Notes: generated by a model not told the origin, from the sequence alone. Shown: positions 1-8,453, counted from the first letter of the stretch. The stretch is 33,271 nucleotides of DNA from Oscillospiraceae bacterium (GCA_028697255.1 JAQVFM010000002.1:1-33271), one strand, 5' to 3'. Program-made: numbers and translations.

Positions 1-8
1 TAGCAGCA

Positions 9-2156
9 TCAGTTCCAAAACTCCAGAGTTCTTGCCATCCTGTAATAAAACAATGTTTTTTCACGATTTACAAATATTGTGTTGCCGACTCCCGGAATAT
101 GCAATAAAAGCAGTGAAAGATTGCTTATAACGCTAAAAAGGGCACACCCAATCATTATCGTATATAGCACACGCCGCAATGATTCACTTTTGATTCTGTT
201 GTATACAAAAAATGAAATTGCGAGGGCAGTCAGAAGCATTTGCCACGCAAAATCGACATTATAGCGCAGCGCATACCCGCTCTCCCAGGTGCTTATAATC
301 AAAAGCAGCGGCACTGCAAAGCCCGAAATGCCACATAACAGCAACATTTTGAGCCTTTGGGCAGATTTTGCTCGGCGCAAAAGACGCGGAGTGTAGCCAA
401 ATGAAAGCATTGGCAAGGCCCGCCAAACCAACCCGAACGCGTTGCCCGTCTCGAAAAAGAAAAACCCGTTAAGACCCCAGTTTTCCAAATGTGAAGTAAA
501 GAACGGGAAATCGGATTTGATAACCGGAAAGGCAAACAAAAAATTCCACATGCTGACAAATGCCATGTGCATAAAAAAGTCTGTGCGTGTAAAATCGTTT
601 ATCGTCAGCGAATACTGTATGCCAAAATCAAACACCGAACCAAACCGTGCATAGTTATATGCCATCTGCAATATCCCGAATATTATAAGTGGAAGTAATG
701 CTGCAACAAAATACCGCACAGCATCAATTTTTTTGCTCCTGTGTTTTTTGTACTGTACAAAGCCGTATCCAAACCAAAACAGCATGGCAATGGCATACAA
801 AGCAAATGTAGGACGCGACAACACAGCAAGTGCAACGCACAGTGAGGACAGTGCAATCGGCAGCAGCCGAACCTTCTTATTCGTTAGAATATTTGAAGAA
901 AAAAGAGCATATATGCCGCCGGCAAAAAACATAAATCCCGCAGCTTCTGATACTTCATAAAACATCGGTCTACATAAGCAAAACAGAATTCCGCACGACA
1001 TAAGCAATATAACCTGACCGCACAAAACAATTCCGAGCGGCGTTTTTTTAAACCAGTTGTCGATCATTTTAAAGTACGCTGCCGAGAGAAAATATGCACC
1101 CAGCAGTGCGAATAAAAGACAGGCAATGTGTGATGCAAGGTAATACCCTGTGATTAAATTATACGGCAAGAACAATAGCAGCACCGGTGCAATGCCATAA
1201 TACGAATAATATTTGCCGTTATATAATAGGTGGTCCCATTTATAGTCTACATTATTGCTTTCACGCGCACCCCAGTCATACGGGTTGTCCATTTCAAGCA
1301 ATTGCTTTGAGGGAGTTTCAAGCAGCGAAACCTGCCGGTTTTTAAATGCATCTACAAGCTCTTGTGAAATCTGGTCGCCGGTTTCTTGTTTAAACGGGTT
1401 ATCTTGAGTTCCGGTATACAGCACATACGTTCCTATAATAACTACGATAAAAACAATAAATACAACAGAGCCTGAAACCGAGGCGGCACGTTTTGATTTT
1501 CCGCCATAGGCAGCACGCATGAACGGAGCTTTAACCAACGTATATACCGCCAGCGAAATCAGCGCAAGAATAAAAATCCTTGCCCACGAAATTACATAAG
1601 GTATTTGCGAATTTACTAAGACGCGCCCTAAATGCAATACCTCTCCCCTATCCACCTCTAAAGCCATGCGGATTTTGCCTGCATTTCCGTTATAATGGCA
1701 CACCGTGTATTTCGTGCGCTCCATTCCGGGCACCAGGCGCATCTTTTTTGGGCTGAATTCTGGATAAGAGCATGTACTGTCGGTGTATTCAAGGTTTATA
1801 ACAAGCTCATACCTGTCAAGCTTTTCGCTTGATGCATCGACATAAAGCGTTCGTACGGGCATATTTATATTTTTTAACTCAATCACAGGTCTTTGAGATG
1901 TAGCAATAAAATAATCGGGTTTGCCTTCAAGCGGTTTAAGCCCTGAAACACTATCTATTAAAAAGGATTTTTCATAATATTCTCCCGTAATTAAAATATA
2001 AGAGGCATAGTTAAAAATTATAAGCTCTAAAATTAATGATACCGATAAAGCCATGCAAAAGAACCTAAGCATTTTGATAAAAAAAGATTCTTTATCCCTG
2101 CCGCCGACATTTGCGGTGGGTTTAATGAGCTGCCCAAACTTATCTATTAAGCCCAT
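9..2156 (-). CDS. Polytopic membrane protein, possibly GT-C glycosyltransferase-like
   Basis: A complete 715-residue integral membrane protein whose function I do not recognise with certainty. One hydrophobic helix (about residues 31-55) is followed by an outer segment of about 130 residues rich in beta-type sequence, then two helices (about 188-208 and 228-250), a second outer segment with DNPYDWGARESNN and YNGKYYSYYGIAP, and about nine further helices to the C-terminus. This layout, with an aromatic-rich loop before a bundle of helices, resembles GT-C type glycosyltransferases that use lipid-linked sugars, but no clear catalytic acidic pair could be confirmed by eye. The start has an AAGGCGG element about 11 bases upstream. 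It lies 29 bases after the LUD-domain gene and may be cotranscribed with it. The stop is at 9-11, so the gene is complete. Confidence 0.7.
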   Translation of the reverse strand: MGLIDKFGQLIKPTANVGGRDKESFFIKMLRFFCMALSVSLILELIIFNYASYILITGEYYEKSFLIDSVSGLKPLEGKPDYFIATSQRPVIELKNINMPVRTLYVDASSEKLDRYELVINLEYTDSTCSYPEFSPKKMRLVPGMERTKYTVCHYNGNAGKIRMALEVDRGEVLHLGRVLVNSQIPYVISWARIFILALISLAVYTLVKAPFMRAAYGGKSKRAASVSGSVVFIVFIVVIIGTYVLYTGTQDNPFKQETGDQISQELVDAFKNRQVSLLETPSKQLLEMDNPYDWGARESNNVDYKWDHLLYNGKYYSYYGIAPVLLLFLPYNLITGYYLASHIACLLFALLGAYFLSAAYFKMIDNWFKKTPLGIVLCGQVILLMSCGILFCLCRPMFYEVSEAAGFMFFAGGIYALFSSNILTNKKVRLLPIALSSLCVALAVLSRPTFALYAIAMLFWFGYGFVQYKKHRSKKIDAVRYFVAALLPLIIFGILQMAYNYARFGSVFDFGIQYSLTINDFTRTDFFMHMAFVSMWNFLFAFPVIKSDFPFFTSHLENWGLNGFFFFETGNAFGLVWRALPMLSFGYTPRLLRRAKSAQRLKMLLLCGISGFAVPLLLIISTWESGYALRYNVDFAWQMLLTALAISFFVYNRIKSESLRRVLYTIMIGCALFSVISNLSLLLLHIPGVGNTIFVNREKTLFYYRMARTLEFWN

Positions 2157-2185
2157 CTACAGCAAATACCGCCTTTCAAAATATA

Positions 2186-2908
2186 CTAATAGCCGCACGG
2201 CTCCCCCACAATTATTACCTTAATTCTGCCCGGTACACGCTGGCGGGCGCAAACTACATAGTTGCAGCAAATGCGGCTGTTGCCGCCACAGCCCGAGGTC
2301 ATGTTATCATCATCCATACCCTGGCAAACACCCGCGGACGCGCAATAGGTTTGGCAGTTAAGACGAACAGCGTTGGCAGGTGCCGATATCTGTTTTACAT
2401 AGCGCACCGCCGCCTTTAAATCAGGCACAATTTTATTGTGCCCGACTATAAGTATTACCGACGGCGGGCCGTACAGTATCGCGGCCACCCTGTTTGAGTT
2501 GCCGTCAACGTTATATAATTCGCCTTTCATGGTAACAGCGTTTGACGATGCTAAATAAACATCGGCCGAAAAGCTGTCAAGAAAAATCTGCCGCGTATCG
2601 ACGCCCTGCGCATACCGGTCAATAAAATTGTATTTGCCGTTTCGAAGCAAATCAATTACGCCTGTCTCAAACAGCGTAACGGAACCTCCGACCGCTACCG
2701 TGTCGCCCTCATTGATAAGTTCGGCAACCTTGTCGGCAACTTCTGAGCGGCTATGTACAAAGCAGGCTTGCATGTTGTTTTTCTTTAGGTTTTCAATTGT
2801 TTTCTTAACCTGCATTTCGGTTATTCGAAATTTTGCATTGTCCACTTTAATTACCCCGCTTTGAATGTATTTTTTAAATATTGTAGTCCAATTTCCATAA
2901 TTATTCAA
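2186..2908 (-). CDS. LUD-domain (LutC/YkgG-like, DUF162) protein
   Basis: A 240-residue protein of the LUD family, which includes the LutB/LutC lactate-utilisation proteins and many stand-alone members of unknown role. The typical opening KKTIENLKKNNMQACFV (from about residue 34), then GDTVAVGGSVTLFETGVIDLL, YLASSNAVTMKGELYNVDGNSNRVAA and VILIVGHNKIVPDL are hallmarks of the stand-alone family. The last 50 residues carry several cysteines (CQTYCASAGVC, GCGGNSRICCNYVVC) that could bind metal or a cluster; this is inference. The ATG at 2908 has no good ribosome-binding site. A GTG at 2845 (codon 22) follows GGGG by eight bases and gives a protein starting VDNAKFRITE, closer to usual family length, so the true start may be there. 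No lutA or lutB gene is present. Confidence 0.85.
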   Translation of the reverse strand: MNNYGNWTTIFKKYIQSGVIKVDNAKFRITEMQVKKTIENLKKNNMQACFVHSRSEVADKVAELINEGDTVAVGGSVTLFETGVIDLLRNGKYNFIDRYAQGVDTRQIFLDSFSADVYLASSNAVTMKGELYNVDGNSNRVAAILYGPPSVILIVGHNKIVPDLKAAVRYVKQISAPANAVRLNCQTYCASAGVCQGMDDDNMTSGCGGNSRICCNYVVCARQRVPGRIKVIIVGEPCGY

Positions 2909-2936
2909 CCGATATTAATTATATAAAAGTAATGTT

Positions 2937-2959
2937 CCGCCTTAAGATTATTAAAGCGG
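2937..2959 (-). terminator. Stem-loop directly after the ABC permease gene
   Basis: On the minus strand CCGCTTTAA pairs with TTAAGGCGG (nine pairs, one G-T) around a five-base loop, beginning directly after the permease stop. The following tract is only moderately T-rich (AACATTACTTTTAT), so termination may be weak or the hairpin may protect the 3' end. Confidence 0.45.
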
Positions 2960-4135
2960 CTATTCAAATCTTAGTGCATCAACGGGATTGAGCCGTGCGG
3001 CCTTAATTGCCGGATAAACACCGAATATAGCGCCTATCAAAAGTGAAAATCCGGTCAAAAGCGCAAAATCAGTCCAATAAACAGAAGCATTGAGACCAAA
3101 AACACTTAATCCGATAGTTGAAATTGTCCCTCCAATGGCAATACCGGAAATGCTGCCAATAAGTGAAATTACAATGGCCTCTGTCATAAATTCAAGCATA
3201 ATACGATTGGCCGCGGCACCAATTGCTTTTTTTATTCCTATTTCCCTCATCCTTTCATTTACCGACACCAGCATAATTGTCATAATGCCAAGTCCCGATA
3301 CGATAAGTGAAATTGCACTTATTGCGGTTAAAATCAGGCTGACGATATCCAAAAGACCGCCCAGCCTTTTGCGCTGAAGGGATAGGTTATCGGCACGAAA
3401 AGATTTACCGCCTGCCGTGCGGTTCAGCTTTTCCAGTATTATATCCTTTGTCTCGGATACATCTGCCTTTTCTTGAATACGCACCGCAACCTGGTCAAAG
3501 GTTTCGCGTCCCGTTAACATTTGCAGTGTACTATATGGGACATATACCATGCTTGGTATAAATTCTCCAAGATTCTGCAAAAGGCTGCTGCCTGCCTCTG
3601 TTACGCCGACAATTTCAAATTCTTCCTCCATGCCCATGATCTGAAGGTATATTGTTTTTCCCGTTATATTTTCGCGACCATAAGCGCGCTTGGCAAGCGT
3701 TTCGTCGACAACGCAAACCATATCAGCCGCTTTGACATCTCCTCTTGAAATCAGCCGGCCGTATTTTAGCGACAGCGAAATTGCCTGATTTGCACCCCCG
3801 TCTATTCCGCAAATCATTGTGTCGCCATGCGTTTCTCTTAATATAGAGGAAGCAAATTGTATCAGCAGCGGCATCGCTGTCTTTACATTTTTTGTTTCGC
3901 GTATCAACTCAAGCAATTCACTTGATATACCTGTGCCACCGGTTGCGCTGCATATCGAAAGACCGGACATACCGAGGCTTTCAAGCTCATTATTGACTGC
4001 TTCCCTGCCGGCGTTGCTTATCATCGTAACTATAACAACAAGAATTACACCGATAGCTATGCTTCCGACTGTAAGCATTGTACGCAGTCTTTTTCTCGAT
4101 AGATTTTTTAAAGCGCAGATTATTATGTCTACCAT
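2960..4135 (-). CDS. MacB/FtsX-type ABC transporter permease
   Basis: A 391-residue permease of the MacB superfamily, which with an ATPase and a membrane-fusion protein forms exporters that work by mechanotransmission on the outer face of the membrane. An N-terminal helix (about residues 18-40) is followed by an extracytoplasmic MacB_PCD-like domain (to about 240), then the FtsX domain with three helices. The cytoplasmic motif NERMREIGIKKAIGA after the second helix is diagnostic. The ATG follows AAAGGAG at good spacing, and the gene begins 12 bases after the adaptor gene, so the two are one operon. The usual third member, an ATP-binding subunit, is not found beside them or elsewhere in the window. 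Substrate cannot be told from sequence; antimicrobial peptides or lipids are typical for the family. Confidence 0.92.
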   Translation of the reverse strand: MVDIIICALKNLSRKRLRTMLTVGSIAIGVILVVIVTMISNAGREAVNNELESLGMSGLSICSATGGTGISSELLELIRETKNVKTAMPLLIQFASSILRETHGDTMICGIDGGANQAISLSLKYGRLISRGDVKAADMVCVVDETLAKRAYGRENITGKTIYLQIMGMEEEFEIVGVTEAGSSLLQNLGEFIPSMVYVPYSTLQMLTGRETFDQVAVRIQEKADVSETKDIILEKLNRTAGGKSFRADNLSLQRKRLGGLLDIVSLILTAISAISLIVSGLGIMTIMLVSVNERMREIGIKKAIGAAANRIMLEFMTEAIVISLIGSISGIAIGGTISTIGLSVFGLNASVYWTDFALLTGFSLLIGAIFGVYPAIKAARLNPVDALRFE

Positions 4136-4147
4136 CTTTTTACTCCT

Positions 4148-5077
4148 TTACGAAACAAGACGTACAATTTCCCCAGGTTTATCAATTTTTTCGGGGTTTT
4201 TAATGACAAGGCAACCGGGAGACAAGCCCGAAACAATTTCGAAGCCGTCGTTAAGCTCCATTCCTGTTTTTACAATTCGCTTTACCGAACGCCCATTTTC
4301 ATACAAATATACAAACTCCCTGTTCTCATTATCCTGAAGCACATATTCGTAAGGAATTACAATTGAGTCAGGCTTACTTCCTATTAAAATCTTTGATTTT
4401 GCCGACAGCCCGGGTTTGAGTGAGTCGTCCTTTTCAGACAATGAGATGATAGCGTCTACGACCGTTTCGCTGGACACTCCGTTAAATTGTTGGCGGGCAG
4501 TCGATGATATATAGGACACAACACCCTGATATTTATCCTTAGCAAAAGCTGTTCCCGATACAGATGCATTTTGACCGATCTTAATATTTTTAAGCTTGCT
4601 TTCCTGAATTGATACTTTAACCTGAAGTGTATCGCTTGAAGAGATCACGGCACAGGGCGATTTAATGTCAACCGTGCCGCCGGGCTCCACATTCACCTCA
4701 CATAGTTCTCCCGATGCAGGAGCCTTAATATCTCTTTTGATTTGGCCATCGGGCACCATTGAGGGAGATATCCCGGCAGCGTCAGCAATAACCTGCTTTG
4801 TGGCACTTATATTTACTGTGAAAAGCACATCACCCTTTTTTATCTTATCGCCTGTCTTTACATGTACTTTATCGACTACGCAAGGGATATCAACAAAAAC
4901 GTTTTCACTTTCCGAAATCTCAACCCTGCCGGTACAAGTCACAGTCTGCTCGACAAGGCGCGGCTGCACCTCATATACCGCAACCTTTGCGACCGATGTC
5001 TGTCTAATCCGACCATAAGCTAAGATTCCTGTAATAAACAAAAATGTAAATGTAAACAGCATTACGTAACGTTTCAT
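4148..5077 (-). CDS. HlyD/MacA-like membrane-fusion adaptor subunit
   Basis: A 309-residue efflux adaptor. An N-terminal membrane anchor (about residues 4-21, MLFTFTFLFITGILAYG) precedes a biotinyl-lipoyl-like half-motif (VHVKTGDKIKKGDVLFTV, about 73-90) with the second half at SGELCEVNVEPGGTVDIKSP. A beta-barrel region follows (KVSIQESKLKNIKIGQNASV) and a C-terminal membrane-proximal domain (YEYVLQDNENREFVYLYENGRSVKRIVKTG). The coiled-coil hairpin between the lipoyl halves is almost absent, giving a short adaptor, which is common in Gram-positive MacB-type systems. The start has AAGGGG seven bases upstream. It is the first gene of a pair with the permease. The 100 bases upstream to the radA terminator hold AT-rich sequence in which I could not choose a convincing promoter. 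Confidence 0.88.
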   Translation of the reverse strand: MKRYVMLFTFTFLFITGILAYGRIRQTSVAKVAVYEVQPRLVEQTVTCTGRVEISESENVFVDIPCVVDKVHVKTGDKIKKGDVLFTVNISATKQVIADAAGISPSMVPDGQIKRDIKAPASGELCEVNVEPGGTVDIKSPCAVISSSDTLQVKVSIQESKLKNIKIGQNASVSGTAFAKDKYQGVVSYISSTARQQFNGVSSETVVDAIISLSEKDDSLKPGLSAKSKILIGSKPDSIVIPYEYVLQDNENREFVYLYENGRSVKRIVKTGMELNDGFEIVSGLSPGCLVIKNPEKIDKPGEIVRLVS

Positions 5078-5182
5078 TATAAAAACCCCTTGAAGAAAGA
5101 TGATATGTTTATGAGCCCCCGAGCAGCATATATATTTTGTTACAATAAATAAGAATTATGATAAGATTTTAAATTTAATTAA

Positions 5183-5218
5183 AAAAAGAACTGACACACA
5201 ACAATAATGAGTGTCAGT
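5183..5218 (-). terminator. Rho-independent terminator of radA
   Basis: On the minus strand ACTGACAC and GTGTCAGT form an eight-pair stem with a 13-base loop, followed by TCTTTTTTT. It lies about 70 bases after the radA stop and separates radA from the efflux genes. Confidence 0.8.
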
Positions 5219-5228
5219 CCATTTCTAT

Positions 5229-5257
5229 CGTAGGGCATGGTGCCCCCATCGCGCCGC
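5229..5257 (+). repeat. Palindromic intergenic repeat, copy 1
   Basis: A 29-base block (beginning CGTAGGGCATGG, ending CATCGCGCCGC) that matches 23 of 29 positions of the block ending at 16644. It lies between the radA stop and its terminator. Its inner palindrome is degenerate here (GGTG-CCCC-CATC with a G-T pair). Likely a member of a dispersed intergenic repeat family; strand assignment is arbitrary. Confidence 0.55.
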
Positions 5258-5285
5258 TTTTGAAGGTACCGAAGGTTTTATCAAT

Positions 5286-6653
5286 CTAAGATTGAACAGA
5301 AACTTCAAATGCCTCGCGCAGCGTTTTTACGCCCTCAATTTGAATGCCGGGGCGCTTTGCAGCATTTTTTAAATTCTGGTGCGGCAACAAAATTTTTTTA
5401 AATCCAAGACGCACTGCCTCACCGATACGAGCCTCGGTATTTGAAATTGAGCGTATCTCACCCGCAAGCCCTATTTCGCCGAATGCAACAACATCGCCGC
5501 TTATGGCCACATCTTTCAGGCTTGAAATCAAAGACAGGGCAACCGGCAAATCGGCGGCAGGTTCGTCAAGCCGCATGCCGCCAACGACGTTTATGTATGC
5601 ATCCTGGTTAGAAAAAAAGTATCCCGCGCGTTTTTCAAGCACGGCAAGCAGCAGCGAAAGTCTATTATAATCAAATCCGGTAGCCATGCGCCTTGGATTA
5701 CCAAAACCTGTCGGAGTTACAAGACCCTGAACTTCGGCAAGTAGCGGGCGCGTACCCTCCATCATACAGGCAACACAAGTTCCGCTGACATTGAGCGGTC
5801 GTCCCGACAACAGCATCATCGACGGGTTTTCAACCTCGCTAAGCCCATTGTCGCACATTTCAAACACGCCGATTTCATTGGTTGAACCGTAACGGTTTTT
5901 CATACAGCGCAAAATTCGATACGCCGTGTTACGGTCACCCTCAAAATAAAGCACTGAATCCACAATATGCTCCATCACCTTGGGGCCGGCAATTGCACCG
6001 TCCTTGTTTACGTGGCTGACAATAAATACCGGTATATCCTTGGCCTTTGCCGCCCGCATAATAGCCGATGTGCACTCCCGAACCTGGGTGACACTGCCCG
6101 GCGTCGACGAAACAGCGCCGAGACTCATCGTTTGTATCGAATCAATGATAACAAGTCCCGGCATCTCTGCGTTTATATGTTCAATTATGCTATCCGCATC
6201 TGTTTCGCACAAAATATAAATGTTATCGCTGTGGACATTAAGCCTTTGTGCGCGCAGCTTAATCTGCCTTTTTGACTCCTCGCCCGACACATACAATATC
6301 TTTAGTTTCTTTGAGATATGTTCGCAAATCTGCAACAGTAAGGTTGATTTACCAATCCCGGGATCGCCGCCTATCAGCATCAAACAGCCCGGCACAATCC
6401 CGCCGCCGAGAACCCTGTCAAGCTCTTTAAGACCGGTTTTCCAGCGATTTTCTCCATCGACGCCTATTTCAGACAATGGCTGCGATGTGTCCGAAATAAC
6501 CCCAGCACGGCCGCGCTGCATCTGCTTTTGAATAGAAATGACTTCTTCCTGCATAGTGTTCCATTCACCGCACGATGGACATTTTCCATACCATTTCGGC
6601 GATTCAATACCGCACTGCGAACAAATAAAAGCTGTTTTGCTTTTTGTGGACAT
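5286..6653 (-). CDS. radA: DNA repair protein RadA (Sms)
   Basis: A 455-residue RadA, the RecA-like helicase that promotes branch migration during recombinational repair. An N-terminal four-cysteine zinc finger (C11, C14, C25, C28) is followed by the ATPase core with Walker A GGDPGIGKST (about residues 93-102), Walker B LVIIDSIQT, the RadA-specific KNRYGSTNE motif (about 254-262), and a C-terminal Lon-protease-like domain ending in LRSISNTEARIGEAVRLGFKKILLP. Length and domain order are normal for the family. The ATG at 6653 has only a weak AAAGG element about 16 bases upstream. It appears monocistronic, with its own terminator at 5183-5218; 147 bases separate it from the CwlD-like gene upstream. 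Confidence 0.98.
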   Translation of the reverse strand: MSTKSKTAFICSQCGIESPKWYGKCPSCGEWNTMQEEVISIQKQMQRGRAGVISDTSQPLSEIGVDGENRWKTGLKELDRVLGGGIVPGCLMLIGGDPGIGKSTLLLQICEHISKKLKILYVSGEESKRQIKLRAQRLNVHSDNIYILCETDADSIIEHINAEMPGLVIIDSIQTMSLGAVSSTPGSVTQVRECTSAIMRAAKAKDIPVFIVSHVNKDGAIAGPKVMEHIVDSVLYFEGDRNTAYRILRCMKNRYGSTNEIGVFEMCDNGLSEVENPSMMLLSGRPLNVSGTCVACMMEGTRPLLAEVQGLVTPTGFGNPRRMATGFDYNRLSLLLAVLEKRAGYFFSNQDAYINVVGGMRLDEPAADLPVALSLISSLKDVAISGDVVAFGEIGLAGEIRSISNTEARIGEAVRLGFKKILLPHQNLKNAAKRPGIQIEGVKTLREAFEVSVQS

Positions 6654-6717
6654 TATAAAAACCGTGCCTTTCCGATTATCAAGCTTATACTATTCTCAGT
6701 TTGAAAAGGAGATAAGA

Positions 6718-6798
6718 TTGGCAAGAATATTTTTTGCCCTGCAAAGAGCAGAGGAGGATGGCGGGCTGACGACGACAACGAGGCAGAGCGTAAAATAG
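6718..6798 (+). CDS. Candidate 26-residue peptide gene (plus strand)
   Basis: The only plus-strand gene candidate in the window. AAAAGGAG lies six bases before a TTG codon, a near-ideal ribosome-binding site, and the frame runs 26 codons (MARIFFALQRAEEDGGLT then TTTRQSVK) to TAG at 6796-6798. A TATACT hexamer at 6686-6691 could serve as a -10 element, although no good -35 box is present. The frame ends two bases before the stop of the convergent cwlD-like gene. The peptide has a short hydrophobic N-terminus and a Thr-rich polar end, no recognisable domain, and I know no family for it. It could also be chance, or part of an untranslated leader of radA on the other strand. Confidence 0.35.
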   Translation: MARIFFALQRAEEDGGLTTTTRQSVK

Positions 6799-6800
6799 TA

Positions 6801-7505
6801 TTAAGGGTCGTATTCAAGTACGCCGCAGGTTATTGCATAAGCCATCTTGCGCTGATACTCGACACTTTTAAGCTTTGCTAATTCGTCCGGGTTAGACAAA
6901 AACCCGCATTCTACAATTATTGCGGGGGCCTTTGTTTTGCTTAAAAGATATATATCTTTTGTGGCTTTTTTTATCTCACGCTTATTGTCGGGCTGCAGCA
7001 GTCCCAGTACCGTCTGCCTGATTGTTGTTGCCAATTGCTTGCTTTCGGCGTTTTTGGTACCGTAAAAAATCTGAGTACCGAAATACTGCGACTGGGAAAA
7101 ATGGTTTTGATGAATACTGATTGTAAGCCGGCTTTGGTCATAAATTTTAAGCCGGTTTTTCATATCGCTGACTTTTTGATCCCTTATCGTTTTAAGACCG
7201 GAATCACACAGCATGCAATCACTATCCCTTGACAGCTCCACTTGATAGCCCATTACACGCAACATATCATAAAGCGGCAGTGATATCGCAAGGTTAAGGT
7301 CCTTTTCAACCGTGCCATCAGACGCCGAAGTGCCGCCGTCCCTGCCGCCATGGCCGGGGTCAATCAGCAGCACAGTGCCCGCAGGCACCCCTGTGTCCGC
7401 CGAAATCGCCTTTTTTAGCTGAACACCGATATATACAGCCGCAAAAATACAGCCTAAAACTATTAAAAAGGGTATAATAATATTTTTCGATCTTCGTTTT
7501 TGCAT
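6801..7505 (-). CDS. cwlD: N-acetylmuramoyl-L-alanine amidase, CwlD-like
   Basis: A 234-residue zinc amidase of the Amidase_3 family, which cuts the bond between muramic acid and the stem peptide. An N-terminal membrane anchor (about residues 9-28) is followed by the catalytic domain: LLIDPGHGGRDGG with H52, E67 in TVEKDLNLAIS, H in SIHQNHFS, and the C-terminal catalytic E in IVECGFLSNPDE. Length and architecture match CwlD, which makes muramic-delta-lactam in the spore cortex, and this genome clearly sporulates; a general amidase is the alternative. GGGGTGAT at 7510-7517 fits the ATG at 7505 better than the GTG three codons upstream. It follows the membrane-protein gene by 53 bases and probably shares its transcript. 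Confidence 0.82.
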   Translation of the reverse strand: MQKRRSKNIIIPFLIVLGCIFAAVYIGVQLKKAISADTGVPAGTVLLIDPGHGGRDGGTSASDGTVEKDLNLAISLPLYDMLRVMGYQVELSRDSDCMLCDSGLKTIRDQKVSDMKNRLKIYDQSRLTISIHQNHFSQSQYFGTQIFYGTKNAESKQLATTIRQTVLGLLQPDNKREIKKATKDIYLLSKTKAPAIIVECGFLSNPDELAKLKSVEYQRKMAYAITCGVLEYDP

Positions 7506-7558
7506 AATAATCACCCCGTAAAAACTATGATTAAAAGGGTGAAATCATGCCTTGTATT

Positions 7559-8416
7559 TCAGCGTCTTCTTTTATTTCGTTTGTTTGGGTCAACATATAT
7601 TATTTTTTCGCTTAAAGATATATTTTTATAGCCCAACACATATGCTGCATAACTCGTAATAGGAAGCACCAAGAGTGTCATAAATATCCCGAACAAAGAC
7701 AACCACGGAATATTATCTGCGGTTAATACTGCCCCTGCCATTCGTGAGATTAAAGGAATAAAAGTAATATTAAGAAACCGATAAATAAAGAAAAACTCCG
7801 GCGCAACAATTTTCAGCTTGCTTAGCACAAGAATTAAATAAAAAGCAAACGATGGTATTGCCGCAACCAGACCAATTTTAAGCCCGCGCAGCTTATCCTC
7901 GACCATGTGTTTATACTGCACCCTGTTGCTGTCTTTGTCACCACGCTCCCACAGCTTTGTATATATCATTGAAACAAACAGGATAAGCATAAAAAGCTGA
8001 GATACTATATCCAATGCTAAAGACGCACCCTTCGGAAATTCTGAACGAATGCTTTCTTTAACCTGGTTGGTGGGTAGCGTAGTAGTAGCAGTAGATGTTG
8101 ATGTTGTCTGCCCGCTCGTATTAGTTGTCGCCCCTGCGGCAAAGGAAGTAGCGGCACTTGTAGCAGCAGTAGTGCTTTCGCCTGTTGTTTGTGTGTTAAA
8201 ATATATTTCGGTTACTATACTTCTATTGCCGTCGTCATCAATTTCATAAATTCTCTCACCAATTGTCTTTGTGGACATCCCCGTAAAAATCATTGTCATA
8301 GACATGTATATGATAAAATTAAGCACGGCTGCGAATATCGTCCACAAAAATACGCTCAGGGCAAGCCTCATGCTTTCTTTTTTGATATCAGAAACAGCCA
8401 TTTTTTCATCAGCCAT
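7559..8416 (-). CDS. Membrane protein with Thr/Ser-rich outer loop, unknown function
   Basis: A 285-residue protein I cannot assign. Predicted helices are at about residues 19-45, 133-153, 180-200, 208-230 and 238-262. Between the first two is a segment of about 85 residues that is strongly enriched in Thr, Ser, Ala and Gln (about 75-115), as seen in exposed or glycosylated linkers. The C-terminus is basic (NKRNKRRR) and presumably cytoplasmic. The ATG at 8416 has AAAGGA about 13 bases upstream; an internal ATG at codon 6 is possible. It is preceded by a good promoter (8454-8482) and followed by the cwlD-like gene, so a role at the envelope is a reasonable guess only. Confidence 0.75.
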   Translation of the reverse strand: MADEKMAVSDIKKESMRLALSVFLWTIFAAVLNFIIYMSMTMIFTGMSTKTIGERIYEIDDDGNRSIVTEIYFNTQTTGESTTAATSAATSFAAGATTNTSGQTTSTSTATTTLPTNQVKESIRSEFPKGASLALDIVSQLFMLILFVSMIYTKLWERGDKDSNRVQYKHMVEDKLRGLKIGLVAAIPSFAFYLILVLSKLKIVAPEFFFIYRFLNITFIPLISRMAGAVLTADNIPWLSLFGIFMTLLVLPITSYAAYVLGYKNISLSEKIIYVDPNKRNKRRR

Positions 8417-8453
8417 GTCTTCTAAACCGTCCTTTAATGATTATTTGATTAGT

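Noticed and set aside
2186-2908. Lactate utilisation operon (lutABC)
   Set aside because: Only a stand-alone LUD-domain gene is present; no lutA- or lutB-like iron-sulfur proteins adjoin it.
3819-4337. Plus-strand open frame of 172 codons
   Set aside because: Antisense to the permease and adaptor genes; no start signal or family resemblance.
6701-6800. Structured RNA or cwlD terminator between cwlD and radA
   Set aside because: Only a four-pair CTGC/GCAG stem is visible and no T-tract follows on the minus strand.
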